From: Stenopsyche tienmushanensis
Taxonomy: Eukaryota > Arthropoda > Insecta > Trichoptera > Stenopsychidae
Direction: 5' to 3'
Assembly (NCBI GenBank): GCA_008973525.1
Contig: WACJ01000073.1
Coordinates: 372,001 to 436,000, forward strand
DNA length: 64,000 nt
Positions 37,345 through 47,709 of the stretch are shown here, piece after piece. The stretch's first letter is position 1; every line of letters starts with the position of its first letter. The notes under the pieces are model-generated. The model worked only from the letters and a program-made list of their open reading frames with translations. It was not told the origin of the DNA and ran no database searches. A program made the translations under genes and the position numbers.

Positions 37345-37776
37345 CTACTCACTGTCATGGTCTCTACCACCACAAGTCCAACCTCGGCTTGAAAGGAGTT
37401 GCATCAGATGACGGTCTACAACAATAATATGAGGACCCTCTTCTGGTCCGAACTGTGTGACCGGTAAGAAGGGGAGACCGGTAAGTGCCCTAAAATTAGA
37501 TGGAGTGACCACAAGGCTTTCGTGTCCAACCGGTCCGGATTTCGGACTACTGACACAATGAAGCAATGCCCCGCCATAGGACGCCATGCCCACAGAATAT
37601 TGTCGAAAGCCTAAACCTAACCAGCGAGGATCTAAACTGCCCGTGTCCTGCGAGGAACTGAGACGTCCAGTGATCAGATGACGAATTGCAAGGGCTCCCC
37701 TTTCCCCATGATTACTCATATTAGGTTCGATCATTTGTAGTACCCAGCCATGAAAACGAGTCACATTCCATTTCAC
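37345..37776 (-). CDS. unknown 143-codon open frame containing SGPKSGP block copy E
   Basis: An uninterrupted minus-strand frame in a stretch clearly richer in G+C than its surroundings. It includes MASYGGALLHCVSSPKSGPV and GHESLVVTPSNFRALTGLP. The middle part aligns without gaps to four shorter copies at 10.9, 17.0, 17.7 and 62.3 kb, so this may be the longest preserved member of a repeat-borne protein. I recognise no domain, signal peptide or membrane segment. The opposite strand is also fairly open, so the coding strand is not certain. It could equally be a transposon segment whose frame is kept open by base composition. Confidence 0.3.
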   Translation of the reverse strand: MKWNVTRFHGWVLQMIEPNMSNHGERGALAIRHLITGRLSSSQDTGSLDPRWLGLGFRQYSVGMASYGGALLHCVSSPKSGPVGHESLVVTPSNFRALTGLPFLPVTQFGPEEGPHIIVVDRHLMQLLSSRGWTCGGRDHDSE

Positions 37777-37879
37777 ATTACATTACTCCAAGGATTCAAC
37801 TGTCCTATCACCCATGGGCATAGGGTTTCCCCCTTTTTCTCCTTGGGGTTTTATGGGTGGGCATCGTAGAGTGAAATAC

Positions 37880-37902
37880 CACCCCACTCAGGGAGTGGGG
37901 TG
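37880..37902. other. strong hairpin, 10-bp perfect stem
   Basis: CACCCCACTC-AGG-GAGTGGGGTG. A perfect stem with a three-base loop, downstream of the unknown open frame. No assigned role. Confidence 0.6.
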
Positions 37903-39437
37903 AATGAAGACGTCTTTTCTCAGATAAGTCTGTAAATTTAATATTTTTGTAAATATATGGTGTTTGTTAACACATCTTTTGTGGAAAATTGGGTGTGGGG
38001 AAATATAGCGCGCAAAAAGAAGCAGCATTAGCCGCTACAAGTAGTTTTGAATTAAACTTGCCCCACAAAATATGTGTTAAGAAATTCAAAGGAATCACTG
38101 GATATCGACAAAAATCATTAATCTATGGATTGTGATTGTTGTATTTGAACTATCGAAGTAGATGTAATTTAAGCCTTTGAAATAGATTCAGCAATTTGTA
38201 TTAATATTCTTGATTTTCTTAAATGAAAACTACTTCTTTTGTATCTCTTTTGGTTGATTTTAATGGTTGATATTTTAAAGATGTATATCTATTCTATAAT
38301 AGTTATAGTCAATTAACTTTCAGAGCGTTTACCCGAAAACAGAATACATAGATGATGCAAATGATTTTTTTAAAAATATAATTAATTCCCGCATTGAAAT
38401 ATGAAGTATGAAAGCAATGAAATTCATATTTTCCGCTTTTTAATCAAAGCGTCCATTCAAATTAGAGTAAAACACATCAGTCGGATCGATCGCTAAAATT
38501 AATAAACATCCAATGCGATCTGCATGAAAATTGATGACTCAAATATTAATTAAATTGCCATAGGTTCTGTGTACTCAAAGCACATATCAAATATTTTGCA
38601 CTGGTGGCTCGCTTTCAAACGACCCTTCCTTCAAATATTGATACGGTTTTGTTCCAGAAATTCTGACGATTTCATAAATTAATTTTCATCCGTGCGCGTA
38701 GATTTCAGCTTTTAATTTCTGAAAGCGCGCGAATTCATCTCCGCCATTGTTTGAATATGACGGAATGCACTATTCCGAGCATTGAGTCGAAATAAATATG
38801 CCATACTTTGCGAAATATTCCCGAGGCGATGCAAAGTTTAAGACTTTATTGCAGGAGCATATACATAGCGCGAGAATTTGGACGAGCTTTATTTTGAAAC
38901 ATGTTTGCGAAAGCTCTAGGAAAGCTCCGAACGAAACTTATTTAATAATCGCGGACAAAAAAAATCAATTTTGAAACTCATGCATCGCGTCTAGCCTGTG
39001 TATTTTTTTACAATTTTATTACATTTTTTTGTTGAAATTTACTTATCATGCAGAGTGCCTTTTGCGGAGCTTTTTTTACACCACATAAGGGAAGTTTCGC
39101 GAAAAAAGACCTCATTTGAACATTTTTTTTCCTACACTTTCTTATGAGTATCTCTCCGGATTTTCCTCTGCCAACTTTACTATTATCCATCTGCTCTTTT
39201 TTCCCCGAGACTGTTGTAAAATCTTTCTCCTTTTATTTGCCAAACAATAAAAACTTGCCGTGAAATATACAAGATAATATTTTTCATTCGAACCACTTAA
39301 GGATCGATACCTGGAAATCGAATTCCAAGATCGGATGGCTTTCATATTTTCATGCATGCTGATCATATTATTTTACGTCAAATTTGAGCTGATTCAATCT
39401 TGCGCGAAGAAGAATTCAATTCACGTTGCAATGCGAG
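37903..39437. other. no gene seen
   Basis: AT-rich. Frames of 60 and 74 codons at 39,008-39,366 (-) lack motifs. Confidence 0.4.
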
Positions 39438-40423
39438 TGGGGAATCCAATCTCGAGCCAAAATTTCGATCCCGGGATTTCGGGATTTCATTAGACAATCC
39501 CGGGACCAGTCCCGGGATCCCGGAATTGGGATTTTCAATATTTTAAGAAATTACATTGATAAATTTGATCAAAAAGTACTAGTAAGTCCATTTGTTCAAT
39601 ATAAAAAATCACTTGCAGGCCATATAAAAATACAATTCAAAAATAGATAAATAGTAAAGAAATCAAATATTATTTTGAAAAAACGCTCGAGGTAACATTA
39701 AAACATTGAGTGTTCCATCATTTTGATTTTGGAAGTCAAGCAACTTGCTGCTGAAAATGCACGCTCAGCCTCCACACTCGTTGGAGGTATCGTCATCAGA
39801 TATTTAAAAGCTAGCACGAGTTGATGACCGCGTGAGCCCCTATTTTCGTATAACACCATCAATGTGACTGATAAAATTCCCTTTTGCTGAGACACGGACT
39901 AAAACTCGCAAAATTCCCGATTTCCCGACAAATTATTTATTTCCGTCCCTGCAGATGAATACTTATATACTATGATACTTTTATGTGGTTCGTAATTATA
40001 TTACGGAGGAAAACGAAAATTCTGAATCCCGTATCTATTTTATTTCATATCGATATTCCCATTATTCGTCGAGGTGTATTAAATACATCACCGGTAGGGA
40101 AAGGTTACTATAACAATTTGAAAAACATATTACTGTCTAATCTATGTATACATATGCTATATGTGTATACATAGATTAGACAGTCACCAAGTTCGCCAAT
40201 TAGTAATTACGCCACTGTTTTCAAGCGTCCAGATTTCGTCGGGAATGTCTCGATTTAGTAACCTTCATCGTGTTGGTGAGGCGTACGATTTCTGTTAGAT
40301 AAAAATTTCAATCCCGGGATTTTCGAGATTACGTTTTCTAATCCCGGGATTCTTAAGTACCTAAAATTGTCCGGGATCCCGGGATTGGAAAACGTAATCC
40401 CGAAAATTGGGATTGGGATTGGA
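39438..40423. mobile_element. hAT element, internally deleted, copy 2
   Basis: Left end GGGGAATCCAATCTCGAGCC, then ATCCCGGGATTTCGGGATTT. The right end is rich in ATCCCGGGAT and closes with GGGATTGG. It carries a transposase C-terminal fragment (39,698-39,895, -) and an internal palindrome CTGTCTAATCTATG...CATAGATTAGACAG (about 40,133-40,182). It corresponds to 47,027-47,709, which lacks the coding part. Confidence 0.8.
39698..39895 (-). pseudogene. hAT transposase C-terminal dimerisation domain
   Basis: Reads FKYLMTIPPTSVEAERAFSA followed by ASCLTSKIK. This is the core of the hAT dimerisation domain, which holds transposase subunits together. Only about 65 codons survive. The DDE catalytic core and N-terminal zinc finger have been deleted, and the frame begins at an alternative Met (SQQKGILS). 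The same N-terminal stretch occurs at 30,109, so both copies descend from the same deleted form. Confidence 0.9.
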
Positions 40424-40550
40424 TGTTGAAGCTATGATGTTGCTGGACGAATGTATGGGAATAGACGGGCGACGAATGGAAAGACTCTCTTCGCTAAATA
40501 ACTATTGATTCCACACGAGATGGAGAGAGAGAGAGAGATCTGACTGGAGA
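40424..40550. other. junction segment with GA microsatellite
   Basis: Lies between the hAT end and the palindrome and contains a (GA)n run at about 40,522-40,537. Confidence 0.5.
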
Positions 40551-41853
40551 AGGAACAACCTCCTGCAGCCAAGGCTAACCGACGACTCTCCCGACTCCCG
40601 CTTCCTGCGCGTCACTACCTAACCGGCAACAGTGCACGCGCAAGAAGCGATCGGTCGGTAAGCAGGTGCAATGTCTCCACAGGGCCACAAGAGATGACGC
40701 TGTTAAAATAACACACTTAAATATATAAAATTACACTCTTCCTCTCTTAACTTCGAGCATCCTCGGTCGAACGTATACTTCATATAAAACAAATTTCCAA
40801 AAAATAGTAAAGGTTTCACAGTTGTCCCTCTCTCTCAAAATAAATCCAAATAGTTTGTAATACAATAACTTAATAATAAGCAATAACATAATGTATACCA
40901 GATGTCCAAGTATTATAGTATAATAATAACGACTGAGTCATGTACTGCGTGGAAATAAATATCATTTTCTTCGATTGATACTGGAGGGCAAGGTAGAGGG
41001 AAGACAAGGAGTCGGTAGAAAGCAAATGAGCTGGCTGCGCAACATTAGAGAGTGGACCGGAATAAGAAGAGTGGAGGAACTATTCCGAGCAGCGCAGGAC
41101 AGAGAGGTCTTCGCCAGAGTGATCGCCAACGTCGGGGGGACCTGACGCGGCACAGAAAGAAGAAGAAGAATAACAACATTTTTTACCTCATTTACATAAT
41201 TCAACCATAAAAGTACAATTCAGTTTACATATTTATTTCAAAATAAGTACCGTTAGGCAAACGCCATTGCCGCTGTCGTCACGTGTCGCTATATTTTAAT
41301 TACAAGTTAAATCAACAATATTAACAATAAATACAAAAACACTTATACGGATGCCCCTCGGTGCACGAAATTTTCCGGACAATCTTCCCTAGATTTCCGT
41401 ACCTGCGCGAAATTATAAGTTCCGGCTACCGACCCTACATCACCGACTTTCATGGAATTCTCACACATTGAGAACCCAGCCTGCGTCTGGTGCTCAGACA
41501 AAACATCGTGTCTATAATAATAACATCTAATACACAACAATTTCGTGCACCACGGTTCTCCGATGATCTTAATTTTGATGTACAAAATAGGACAAATTTA
41601 AAAATTACGACTTTCCAAAAACAATAACGACATGATATACTACGTGGAAGTGACTACTCAAAAAATACAAAACGAAAGCGGCGACAAAAGCATAAATTTT
41701 AGATTCAATTATTTATGATTTATTTTTTTTAAATAAGGACTTTTTCGGACTATTGCACTCACTTGATTGCTCATTTTTTTCAACTTTATTTTATTTTTCA
41801 AATTTATTTCTTATTGTTAAAGTTTTTTTTGTTTATGTCCAAAATCACTTATA
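40551..41853. repeat. left arm of large inverted repeat 1
   Basis: Pairs with 42,341-43,790. Colinear landmarks on both arms are AGGAACAACC at the outer edge, GCGATCGGTCGGTAAGCAGG, the RTE fragment, TTTCCGGACAATCTTCCCTA and CCAAAATCACTTAT at the inner edge. Identity is very high around the RTE fragment (only a few differences in about 240 bp) and lower near the loop. The other arm holds about 190 bp extra near 42,660-42,850. Confidence 0.9.
40930..41145 (+). pseudogene. RTE-like non-LTR retrotransposon ORF C-terminus, copy in left arm
   Basis: Reads HFLRLILEGKVEGRQGVGRK, QMSWLRNIREWTGI, VEELFRAAQDREVFARVIAN and VGGT, then TGA. This GKxEGxxGxGRKxxSWLxNxRxW layout is the C-terminal tail of endonuclease/reverse-transcriptase ORFs in RTE-like insect LINEs. 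After the stop comes a short 3' end of AGAAGAAGAAGAAT repeats, typical for such elements. Only the last ~70 codons survive. The frame seen on the opposite strand is its antisense shadow. Confidence 0.85.
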
Positions 41854-42340
41854 TCCGATGCCAGCGCTCCCGCGCAGCAGTTTCCTGTGACGCGTCATCG
41901 ACCAGGAATTGGCGCCTCCTATGGCAGCTCAACTTCTCCACGTGGTCGACGGTGCGCATGGCCTTTTAATGACCATGGGTGTGCAACCTAACCTAACCTC
42001 AACGCCTCACGTTGCCGGCGCGCGTCGTTTTCGTCGCGTTCCATTCAAAACCCTCCAGCACAGTGTAACGTTTAGGGCGAAGGCGCTCTCAGGGCGAGTC
42101 CCCGGGCAGCTCCCCGCCTCCGCGTGCTCGTCGGGATGGCCGCACTTACACTGGTGTCAGAATCGACAGGCTGTAAACGCTGAGGGTTTTAAATGGAAGG
42201 CGAAGAAAAAGACGCGCGCCGGCAACGTGAGGCGTTGAGGTTAGGATGGCGGAGAATCCATCGGCATTCAGCCTCGAAGCGACGATGTAGATGGTGCGTC
42301 GGCATCATCGAGCTCAACGCACGCGACACACAGTATATGA
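41854..42340. other. loop of inverted repeat 1
   Basis: A 487-bp spacer that is GC-rich and contains a second, smaller foldback element (41,992-42,245). Confidence 0.8.
41992..42245. mobile_element. GC-rich foldback element nested in the loop
   Basis: A perfect 35-bp inverted repeat opens at CCTAACCTCAACGCCTCACG (41,992-42,026 with 42,211-42,245). It continues imperfectly for another ~30 bp (TTCCATTCAAAACCCTC). The centre (about 42,057-42,142) is related in inverted orientation to 43,838-43,925, just outside the palindrome's right arm. Confidence 0.8.
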
Positions 42341-43790
42341 AATAAGTGATTTTGGACGCAAACAAAAAAAGTGTAACAATAAGAAATAAATTTGAAAAAA
42401 AATGAGCAATCAAGTAAATGATATAAAAAAAAAGAAACAAATAATTTAATCCAAAATTTATGCTTTTGTCGCCGCTTTCACTTTGTATTTTTTGAGTAGT
42501 CACTTCCACGTAGTATATCATGTCGTTATTATTTTGTAGAAGTCGTAATTTTTAAATTTGTCCTATTTTGTACATGAAAATTAAGATCATCGGAGAACCG
42601 TGGTGCACGAAATTGTTGTGTATTAGATGTTATTATTATGGACACGATGTTTTGTCTGAGCACCAGGCGCTGGTGTGCCGGTGATGCCAACAGGCTGGTA
42701 GTATGTCGTGAGATACTTGATGTGAGCCGCGATGCTCTTGGTGAGCACCAGACGCTGGCGAGCTGGGAATGTCGCCAGGATGGTAGTAGATCGCGTGCAG
42801 AGCGGATTGGACCACGATGGTGGAGCTGATTGCTGTCGTCATTATCCTCGGAGAGGCGCAGGCTGAGTTCTCAAAGTGTGAGAATTCCATGAAAGTCGGT
42901 GATGTAGGTTCGGTGGCCGGAACTTATAATTTCGCGCAGGTACGGAAATCTAGGGAAGATTGTCCAGAAAATTTCGTGCACGTAGGGGCATCTGTATGAG
43001 TTTTTTTTATTTATTGTTAATATTGTTGATTTAACTTGTAATTAAAATATAGCGACACGTGACGACAGCGGCAATGGTGTTTGCCTACCGGTACTTATTT
43101 TGAAATAAATATATAAACTGAAATGTACTTTTATGGTTGAATTATGTAAATGAGGTAAAAAATGTTGTTATTCTTCTTCTTCTTTCTGTGCCGTGTCAGG
43201 TCCCCCCGACGTTGGCGATCACTCTGGCGAAGACCTCTCTGTCCTGCGCTGCTCGGAATAGTTCCTCCACTCTTCTTATTCCGGTCCACTCTCTAATGTT
43301 GCGCAGCCAGCTCATTTGCTTTCTACCGACTCCTTGTCTTTCCTCTACCTTGCCCTCCAGTATCAATCGAAGAAAGTGATATTTATTTCCACGCAGTACA
43401 TGACTCAGTCGTTATTATTATATTATAATACTTGGACATCTGGTATACATTATGTTATTGCTAATTATTATATTATTGTATTACAAACTATTTGGATTTA
43501 TTTTGAGAGAGAGGGACAACTGTGAAACCTTTACTATTTTTTGGAAATTTGTTTTATATAAAGTATACGTTCGACCGAGGATGCTCGAAGTTAAGGGAGG
43601 AAGAGTGTAATTTTATATATTTAAGTGTGTTATTTTAGCAGCGTCATCTCTTGTGGCCCTGTGGAGACATTGCACCTGCTTACCGACCGATCGCTTCTTG
43701 CGCGTGCACTGTTGCCGGTTAGGTAGTGACGCGCAGGAAGCGGGAGTCGGGAGGGTCGTCGGTTAGCTTTGGCCGCGGGAGGTTGTTCCT
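42341..43790. repeat. right arm of large inverted repeat 1
   Basis: Reverse complement of the left arm. It carries about 190 extra bp at 42,660-42,850, flanked by the short duplicated motif GAGCACCAG(G/A)CGCTGG. This suggests a slipped deletion in the left arm or an insertion here. Near the outer edge it resembles the LTR remnants: CTTGCGCGTGCACTGTTGCC, then TAGCTTTGGCCGCGGGAGG. Confidence 0.9.
43196..43411 (-). pseudogene. RTE-like ORF C-terminus, copy in right arm
   Basis: Minus-strand copy of the left-arm fragment, again RLILEGKVEGRQGVGRK to VANVGGT-like tail and TGA. It differs from the left copy by only a few bases over the coding part. This shows the arms are young or kept alike by gene conversion. 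Non-functional for the same reason: only the C-terminus is present. Confidence 0.85.
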
Positions 43791-43837
43791 CCTGCAGCAA
43801 CATCACAGCCCGATAGAAGAACAGACCCGTGCGTCAG

Positions 43838-43925
43838 CGCGGCCATCCCGACGAGCATGTGAGGGCGGGGAGCCGCCCGGGGGCTCTGCTCCCGAGAGCG
43901 CCCCCGCCTCAAACGTTACACTGGT
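43838..43925. repeat. copy of foldback interior outside the palindrome
   Basis: GCGGCCATCCCGACGAGC, GCGGGGAGC, CCCGGG, GAGAGCGCC and AACGTTACACTGG match the reverse complement of 42,057-42,142. Confidence 0.75.
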
Positions 43926-43943
43926 TAAGAAGACGTACCTGGC

Positions 43944-44283
43944 CATTTGACTTTTTCACGATTCACTAAAGCCTTACTAATTACTATAAGTTATGATTTA
44001 GCAAATCGGTCCACAGCTTCACCTGTGGTTCGACAAATTAATGTCCCTGCAGCGACTTCCAATCCTGTTATCCTTGCTAATGATAGTGATCAAGGTTCAG
44101 GTGGTTTATTACGCTTTTACAGAGCTATGAAAAAAAATTGAAAAATAATAAATGTATGACCTACATTGATATCGTGAATAATTGTCACCTTTAACATGTG
44201 CAAGTTGGGCCCGGATGGACAAAAGTCGCCCTGATGACGCTAAATTCTACATCGCAAAATGGACATGAATTTGATCTACCAAT
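43944..44283 (+). pseudogene. unidentified coding-like relics left of palindrome 2
   Basis: A 64-codon frame (43,947-44,141) reads QINVPAATSNPVILANDSDQ and GSGGLLRFYRAM. In another frame, 44,190-44,310 reads HVQVGPGWTKVALMTLNSTS and NGHEFDLPICNRINAAQDL. Codon-like composition and proline/glycine-rich stretches suggest remains of a real protein, perhaps of a mobile element or an old viral insertion. I recognise no family. The second part runs into the left arm of palindrome 2. Confidence 0.35.
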
Positions 44284-44928
44284 CTGCAATCGTATTAATG
44301 CTGCACAAGATCTGAGTAGTCGATGATGATGCATCAACATAAATAAAACCGTCACAAGATTGCAGCGAATCTTGTGCATTATTAGCGAATAAAATGGGTT
44401 GACTACGAAAAAAATTCTGCACTATTTTAACGACCCTAAATCTTATATTTTTAAATTGACATTAAGTACCTTCAATCCACTATGAATCGTTACCCTGATA
44501 CGTGTTCTAGAATATTCAATGTGAATATTCATTATTAAAAGTATTTATAAAATGCCCGATCGACCTGAGTTTGAATCACCTGAGCATCGCATCGAAAAGT
44601 ATTTCAACACACTTAAAATCTATAAAGACTCGCCCGATTTTGTTGCTGAATGACGATTAGGAGACACTCTGGAGCTGTTATGCACTTTGGGTATCACTCG
44701 GAGGAAGAAGTATCACTTTATAAACGCACATGCAATTTTCACCACGCGACAATAAAATGTATCGACCGGCTAACCTAAGTATCGAACGGCAACTGATTGG
44801 TGTTGGTCTAAAACGCGACGCCTTAACGCGACGGAAAAATTTAAGCGCATTTATGATCAATTATTAAGCCTTATTAACCAATGATAAATTGAGCTGCTAT
44901 CATAATCTTTCGTATAAAAAATATCTCA
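44284..44928. repeat. left arm of inverted repeat 2
   Basis: Pairs with 45,280-45,924 over about 645 bp. Outer edge CTGCAATCG(T/C)ATT; inner edge AACCAATGATAAATTGAGCT. Differences are scattered substitutions and a few small gaps, so the arms are older than those of palindrome 1. Confidence 0.9.
44552..44653 (+). CDS. 33-codon frame conserved between palindrome arms, left copy
   Basis: ATG-started frame reading MPDRPEFESPEHRIEKYFNT then LKIYKDSPDFVAE and TGA. The copy in the right arm (45,556-45,657) differs at seven bases. All seven are third codon positions and six are silent, with Phe/Leu the only amino-acid change. Past the shared TGA the two copies differ at first and second positions as well. 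That contrast suggests the frame was translated while the arms diverged, although seven sites is a small sample. It may be the start of a longer transposon or viral ORF cut by a stop, or a short protein in itself. Family unknown. Confidence 0.45.
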   Translation: MPDRPEFESPEHRIEKYFNTLKIYKDSPDFVAE

Positions 44929-45005
44929 TGTTATTTTTATAGTTTTTAGGCATGGTTATTCATTGTTAAGAAATTTAGCAAAATATTTTATAAAAATATT
45001 ATTCT

Positions 45006-45143
45006 TCAATTTTTTTCCACGGCCTTGTCAAGCGTGAACCACATGATCCTGGATCACCGTCGGCGGGGAGCTCAAAAGAATTAGGAGCAACTTTCGGGCA
45101 TTATTTTTTCGATCCACAAGGAAAACCGTTGGCCGATTTTTGA
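45006..45143 (+). pseudogene. coding-like segment in the loop of palindrome 2
   Basis: Frame reading FFHGLVKREPHDPGSPSAG, SSKELGATFGHYFFDPQGK and PLADF, then TGA. It is rich in Pro, Gly and charged residues, unlike chance translation of this AT-rich DNA. No start codon is visible. It may belong to the same lost gene as the relics at 43,944-44,283 and the 33-codon frame. Confidence 0.3.
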
Positions 45144-45279
45144 TACGATACAGATTCTTAAAAAATAGATTTTATTAGTTTAAGTTGCATATCGACAAGT
45201 GCGTATCATTTTCAATTTTCAAAAACTTTTCCCAAAGAACAAGCTTGCGTTTGAATACCTGATTTTAGAGATAGAATAC

Positions 45280-45924
45280 TGAGATTTTTTTATGTGAAAG
45301 TTTATCATAGTAGCTCAATTTATCATTGGTTAATAAGGCTTAATATAATTGATCATAAATGCGCTTAAATTTTTCCGTCGCATTAAGGCGTCGCGTTTTA
45401 GACCAACACCGATCAGTTGTCATTCGATACTTAGGTTAACCGGTCGATATATTTTATTGTCGCGTGGTGAAAATTTCATGTGCGTTTATAAAGTGACACT
45501 TCTTCCTCCAAGTGATACGCAAAATACATGACAGCTCCAGAATATCTCCTAATCGTCATTCAGCAACCAAATCAGGCGAGTCTTTATATATTTTAAGTGT
45601 GTTGAAATACTTTTCGATGCGATGTTCAGGCGATTCAAACTCTGGTCGATCAGGCATTTTATAAATACTTTTAATAATGAATATTCACATTGAATAGTCT
45701 AGAACACATATCAGAGTAACGATTCATAGTGGATTGAATGTACCTAATGTCAATTTAAAAATATAAGATTTAGGGCCTTTAAATAGGTCAGAATTTTTTC
45801 GTAATCAACCCATTTTATTCGCTAATAATACACAAGATTCGCTGCAATCTTGTGACGGTTTTATTTCATGTGGATGCATCATCATCAACTACTCAGATCT
45901 TGTGCAGCATCAATGCGATTGCAG
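45280..45924. repeat. right arm of inverted repeat 2
   Basis: Reverse complement of 44,284-44,928, with a spacer of about 350 bp between them. A transcript through both arms would fold into a long hairpin. Confidence 0.9.
45556..45657 (-). CDS. 33-codon frame conserved between palindrome arms, right copy
   Basis: Minus-strand counterpart of 44,552-44,653, ending DSPDLVAE and TGA at the same codon. Details of the comparison are in the left-copy entry. Confidence 0.45.
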   Translation of the reverse strand: MPDRPEFESPEHRIEKYFNTLKIYKDSPDLVAE

Positions 45925-47026
45925 GCAACACTCTTACTTTTAAACTTGGTTGTAATTTCGTTTTCTTTTCGAAAAAACCCTCTCAATTGTCGTTGAGTTT
46001 GGTTGTATCGATAATGGGGAATCGTTAAGAATATCTAAAATATCATACCTTTTTTTGTCGTAATCGAAATTTACGTTTAGTTTTTCTATAAACCTTATAT
46101 GACCCCATGCTTAAGTGTCTAAGTCATGTTTTCTTCGTTTTGAGATATTTAAAGGTTTGCGTTTCAATGTTTTAAAAAGTATTTCTACATTAAACCATAC
46201 AGAGTTTCAGAACTTTTGTAGTCTACTGAGGTGTAAAATTTATTTTGGCATATAAATTTTTCATACAGCTTATAAGAAAAGCATATTGTTTAGGTTCAAA
46301 TAACAAAGACGGTTTTCAAAATTAAGTCAATTTTCATGCGTTTTATGAAATTCAAAGCATTATTTAATACAAGAAAAAAGTGTTTTTGAAAATAACTATT
46401 TATTAATTAATGGTTACAATCTGTCATGTCTGCATATTTTTCTTTGGTTATTGTTCTACTGGTGAAGTATAAAGGAAAAACGTTATTTTTTTTCGTAAAT
46501 GTAAAAATGTTATTGATAATTTTGACATTTCTTATGGACGATTAACTCGAACTTTGAATGTTGACACAGATGGTTGCGGAAAATATCCTGGATTGTGTCT
46601 ATACTTTCATTTCAGGTTTAACGCAAAAGCAACCGGTCATGAGCAAAGTAGAATTAAAATTATATTTTGAGAGTGTAATACAGAGTGGTAAGTTCAGATG
46701 TACATTGTGCAAAATTGTGCAGTTTGTTTCTGGGAGGAGTTGCTGATAACTCAAATTTCAAAGGTGAACAGGACTTCAAATGTTAAGCATTAAGAGCACT
46801 CGGGTAAAAATTATAAGTTTTTCCTAACTAAAATGCGTATACATAAAATATTTGTTCTAATACATTTTTAAATTTGTTGTTTTAGGTGAGTCTTTTGAAT
46901 GACGTGATGATAAACCAAAAGTGCTCAGGTATCTGAAAAATTGATGACCCAGCAAAACATTTTCTTCAAGAGACATTTTAACTATAATATTATGAGCTAT
47001 TGCAAAAATTCAGATAAGGCCATAAG
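45925..47026. other. no gene seen
   Basis: AT-rich. A 62-codon frame at 46,558-46,746 (+) has no motif. Confidence 0.4.
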
Positions 47027-47709
47027 TAGGGAATCCAATCCGAGCCAAAATTTCGATCCCGGGATTTCGGGATTTCATTAGACAATCCCGGGACCAGTCC
47101 CGGGATCCCGGGATTGGGATTTTCAATATTTTAGGAAATTACCTTGATGAATTTGATCAAAAATTACTAATAAGTCCATTTATTCAATTTAAAAAAAATC
47201 ACTTGAAGGCCAAAGAATTTTATTTACAAATTATTTATTTCCGTCGCTGCAGATGAATACTTATATACTATAATACTTTGATGTGATTCGTAATTATATT
47301 ACGGAGGAATACAAAAATTCTGAATCCCGTATCTATTATATTTCATATCGATATTCCCATTATTCTTCGAGGTGTAGTAAATACATCACCGGTAGGGAAA
47401 GGTTACTATAACAATTTGAAAAACATATTACTGTCTAATCTATGTATACATATGCTATATATGTATACATAGATTAGACAGTCACCAAGTTCGCCAATTA
47501 GTAATTACGCCACTGTTTCCAAGCGTTCAGATTTCATCGGGAATGTCTCGATTTAGTAGCCTTCATCGTGTTGGTGAGGTGTACGATTTCTGTTTGATAA
47601 AAATTTCAATCCCGGGATTTTCGGGATTACGTTTTCTAATCCCGGGATTCTTAAGTACCTAAAACTGTCCGGGATCCCGAGATCCGGGATCCCGGGATTG
47701 GATTCCCTA
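47027..47709. mobile_element. non-autonomous hAT element, copy 3
   Basis: Starts TAGGGAATCCAATCCGAGCC and ends with the inverted counterpart GGATTCCCTA. The subterminal regions are packed with ATCCCGGGAT palindromes. It also holds the internal palindrome TCTAATCTATGTATAC...GTATACATAGATTAGA (about 47,436-47,482). Compared with copy 2 about 300 bp including the transposase fragment are missing. No clean 8-bp target duplication is visible (GCCATAAG versus AATGTGAG). Confidence 0.85.

Noticed and set aside
40962..41204. 80-codon minus-strand frame, repeated as a plus-strand frame at 43,137-43,379
   Set aside because: Mirror image of the RTE-like C-terminus in each palindrome arm.
41983..42000. 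CCTAACCTAACC, resembling the insect telomere repeat
   Set aside because: Only two units, and part of the foldback terminus; not a telomere tract.
44678..44860. 60-codon frames in both arms of palindrome 2 (partner 45,349-45,531)
   Set aside because: Both remain open, but substitutions between them include many amino-acid changes. The evidence for coding lies in the other frame upstream.
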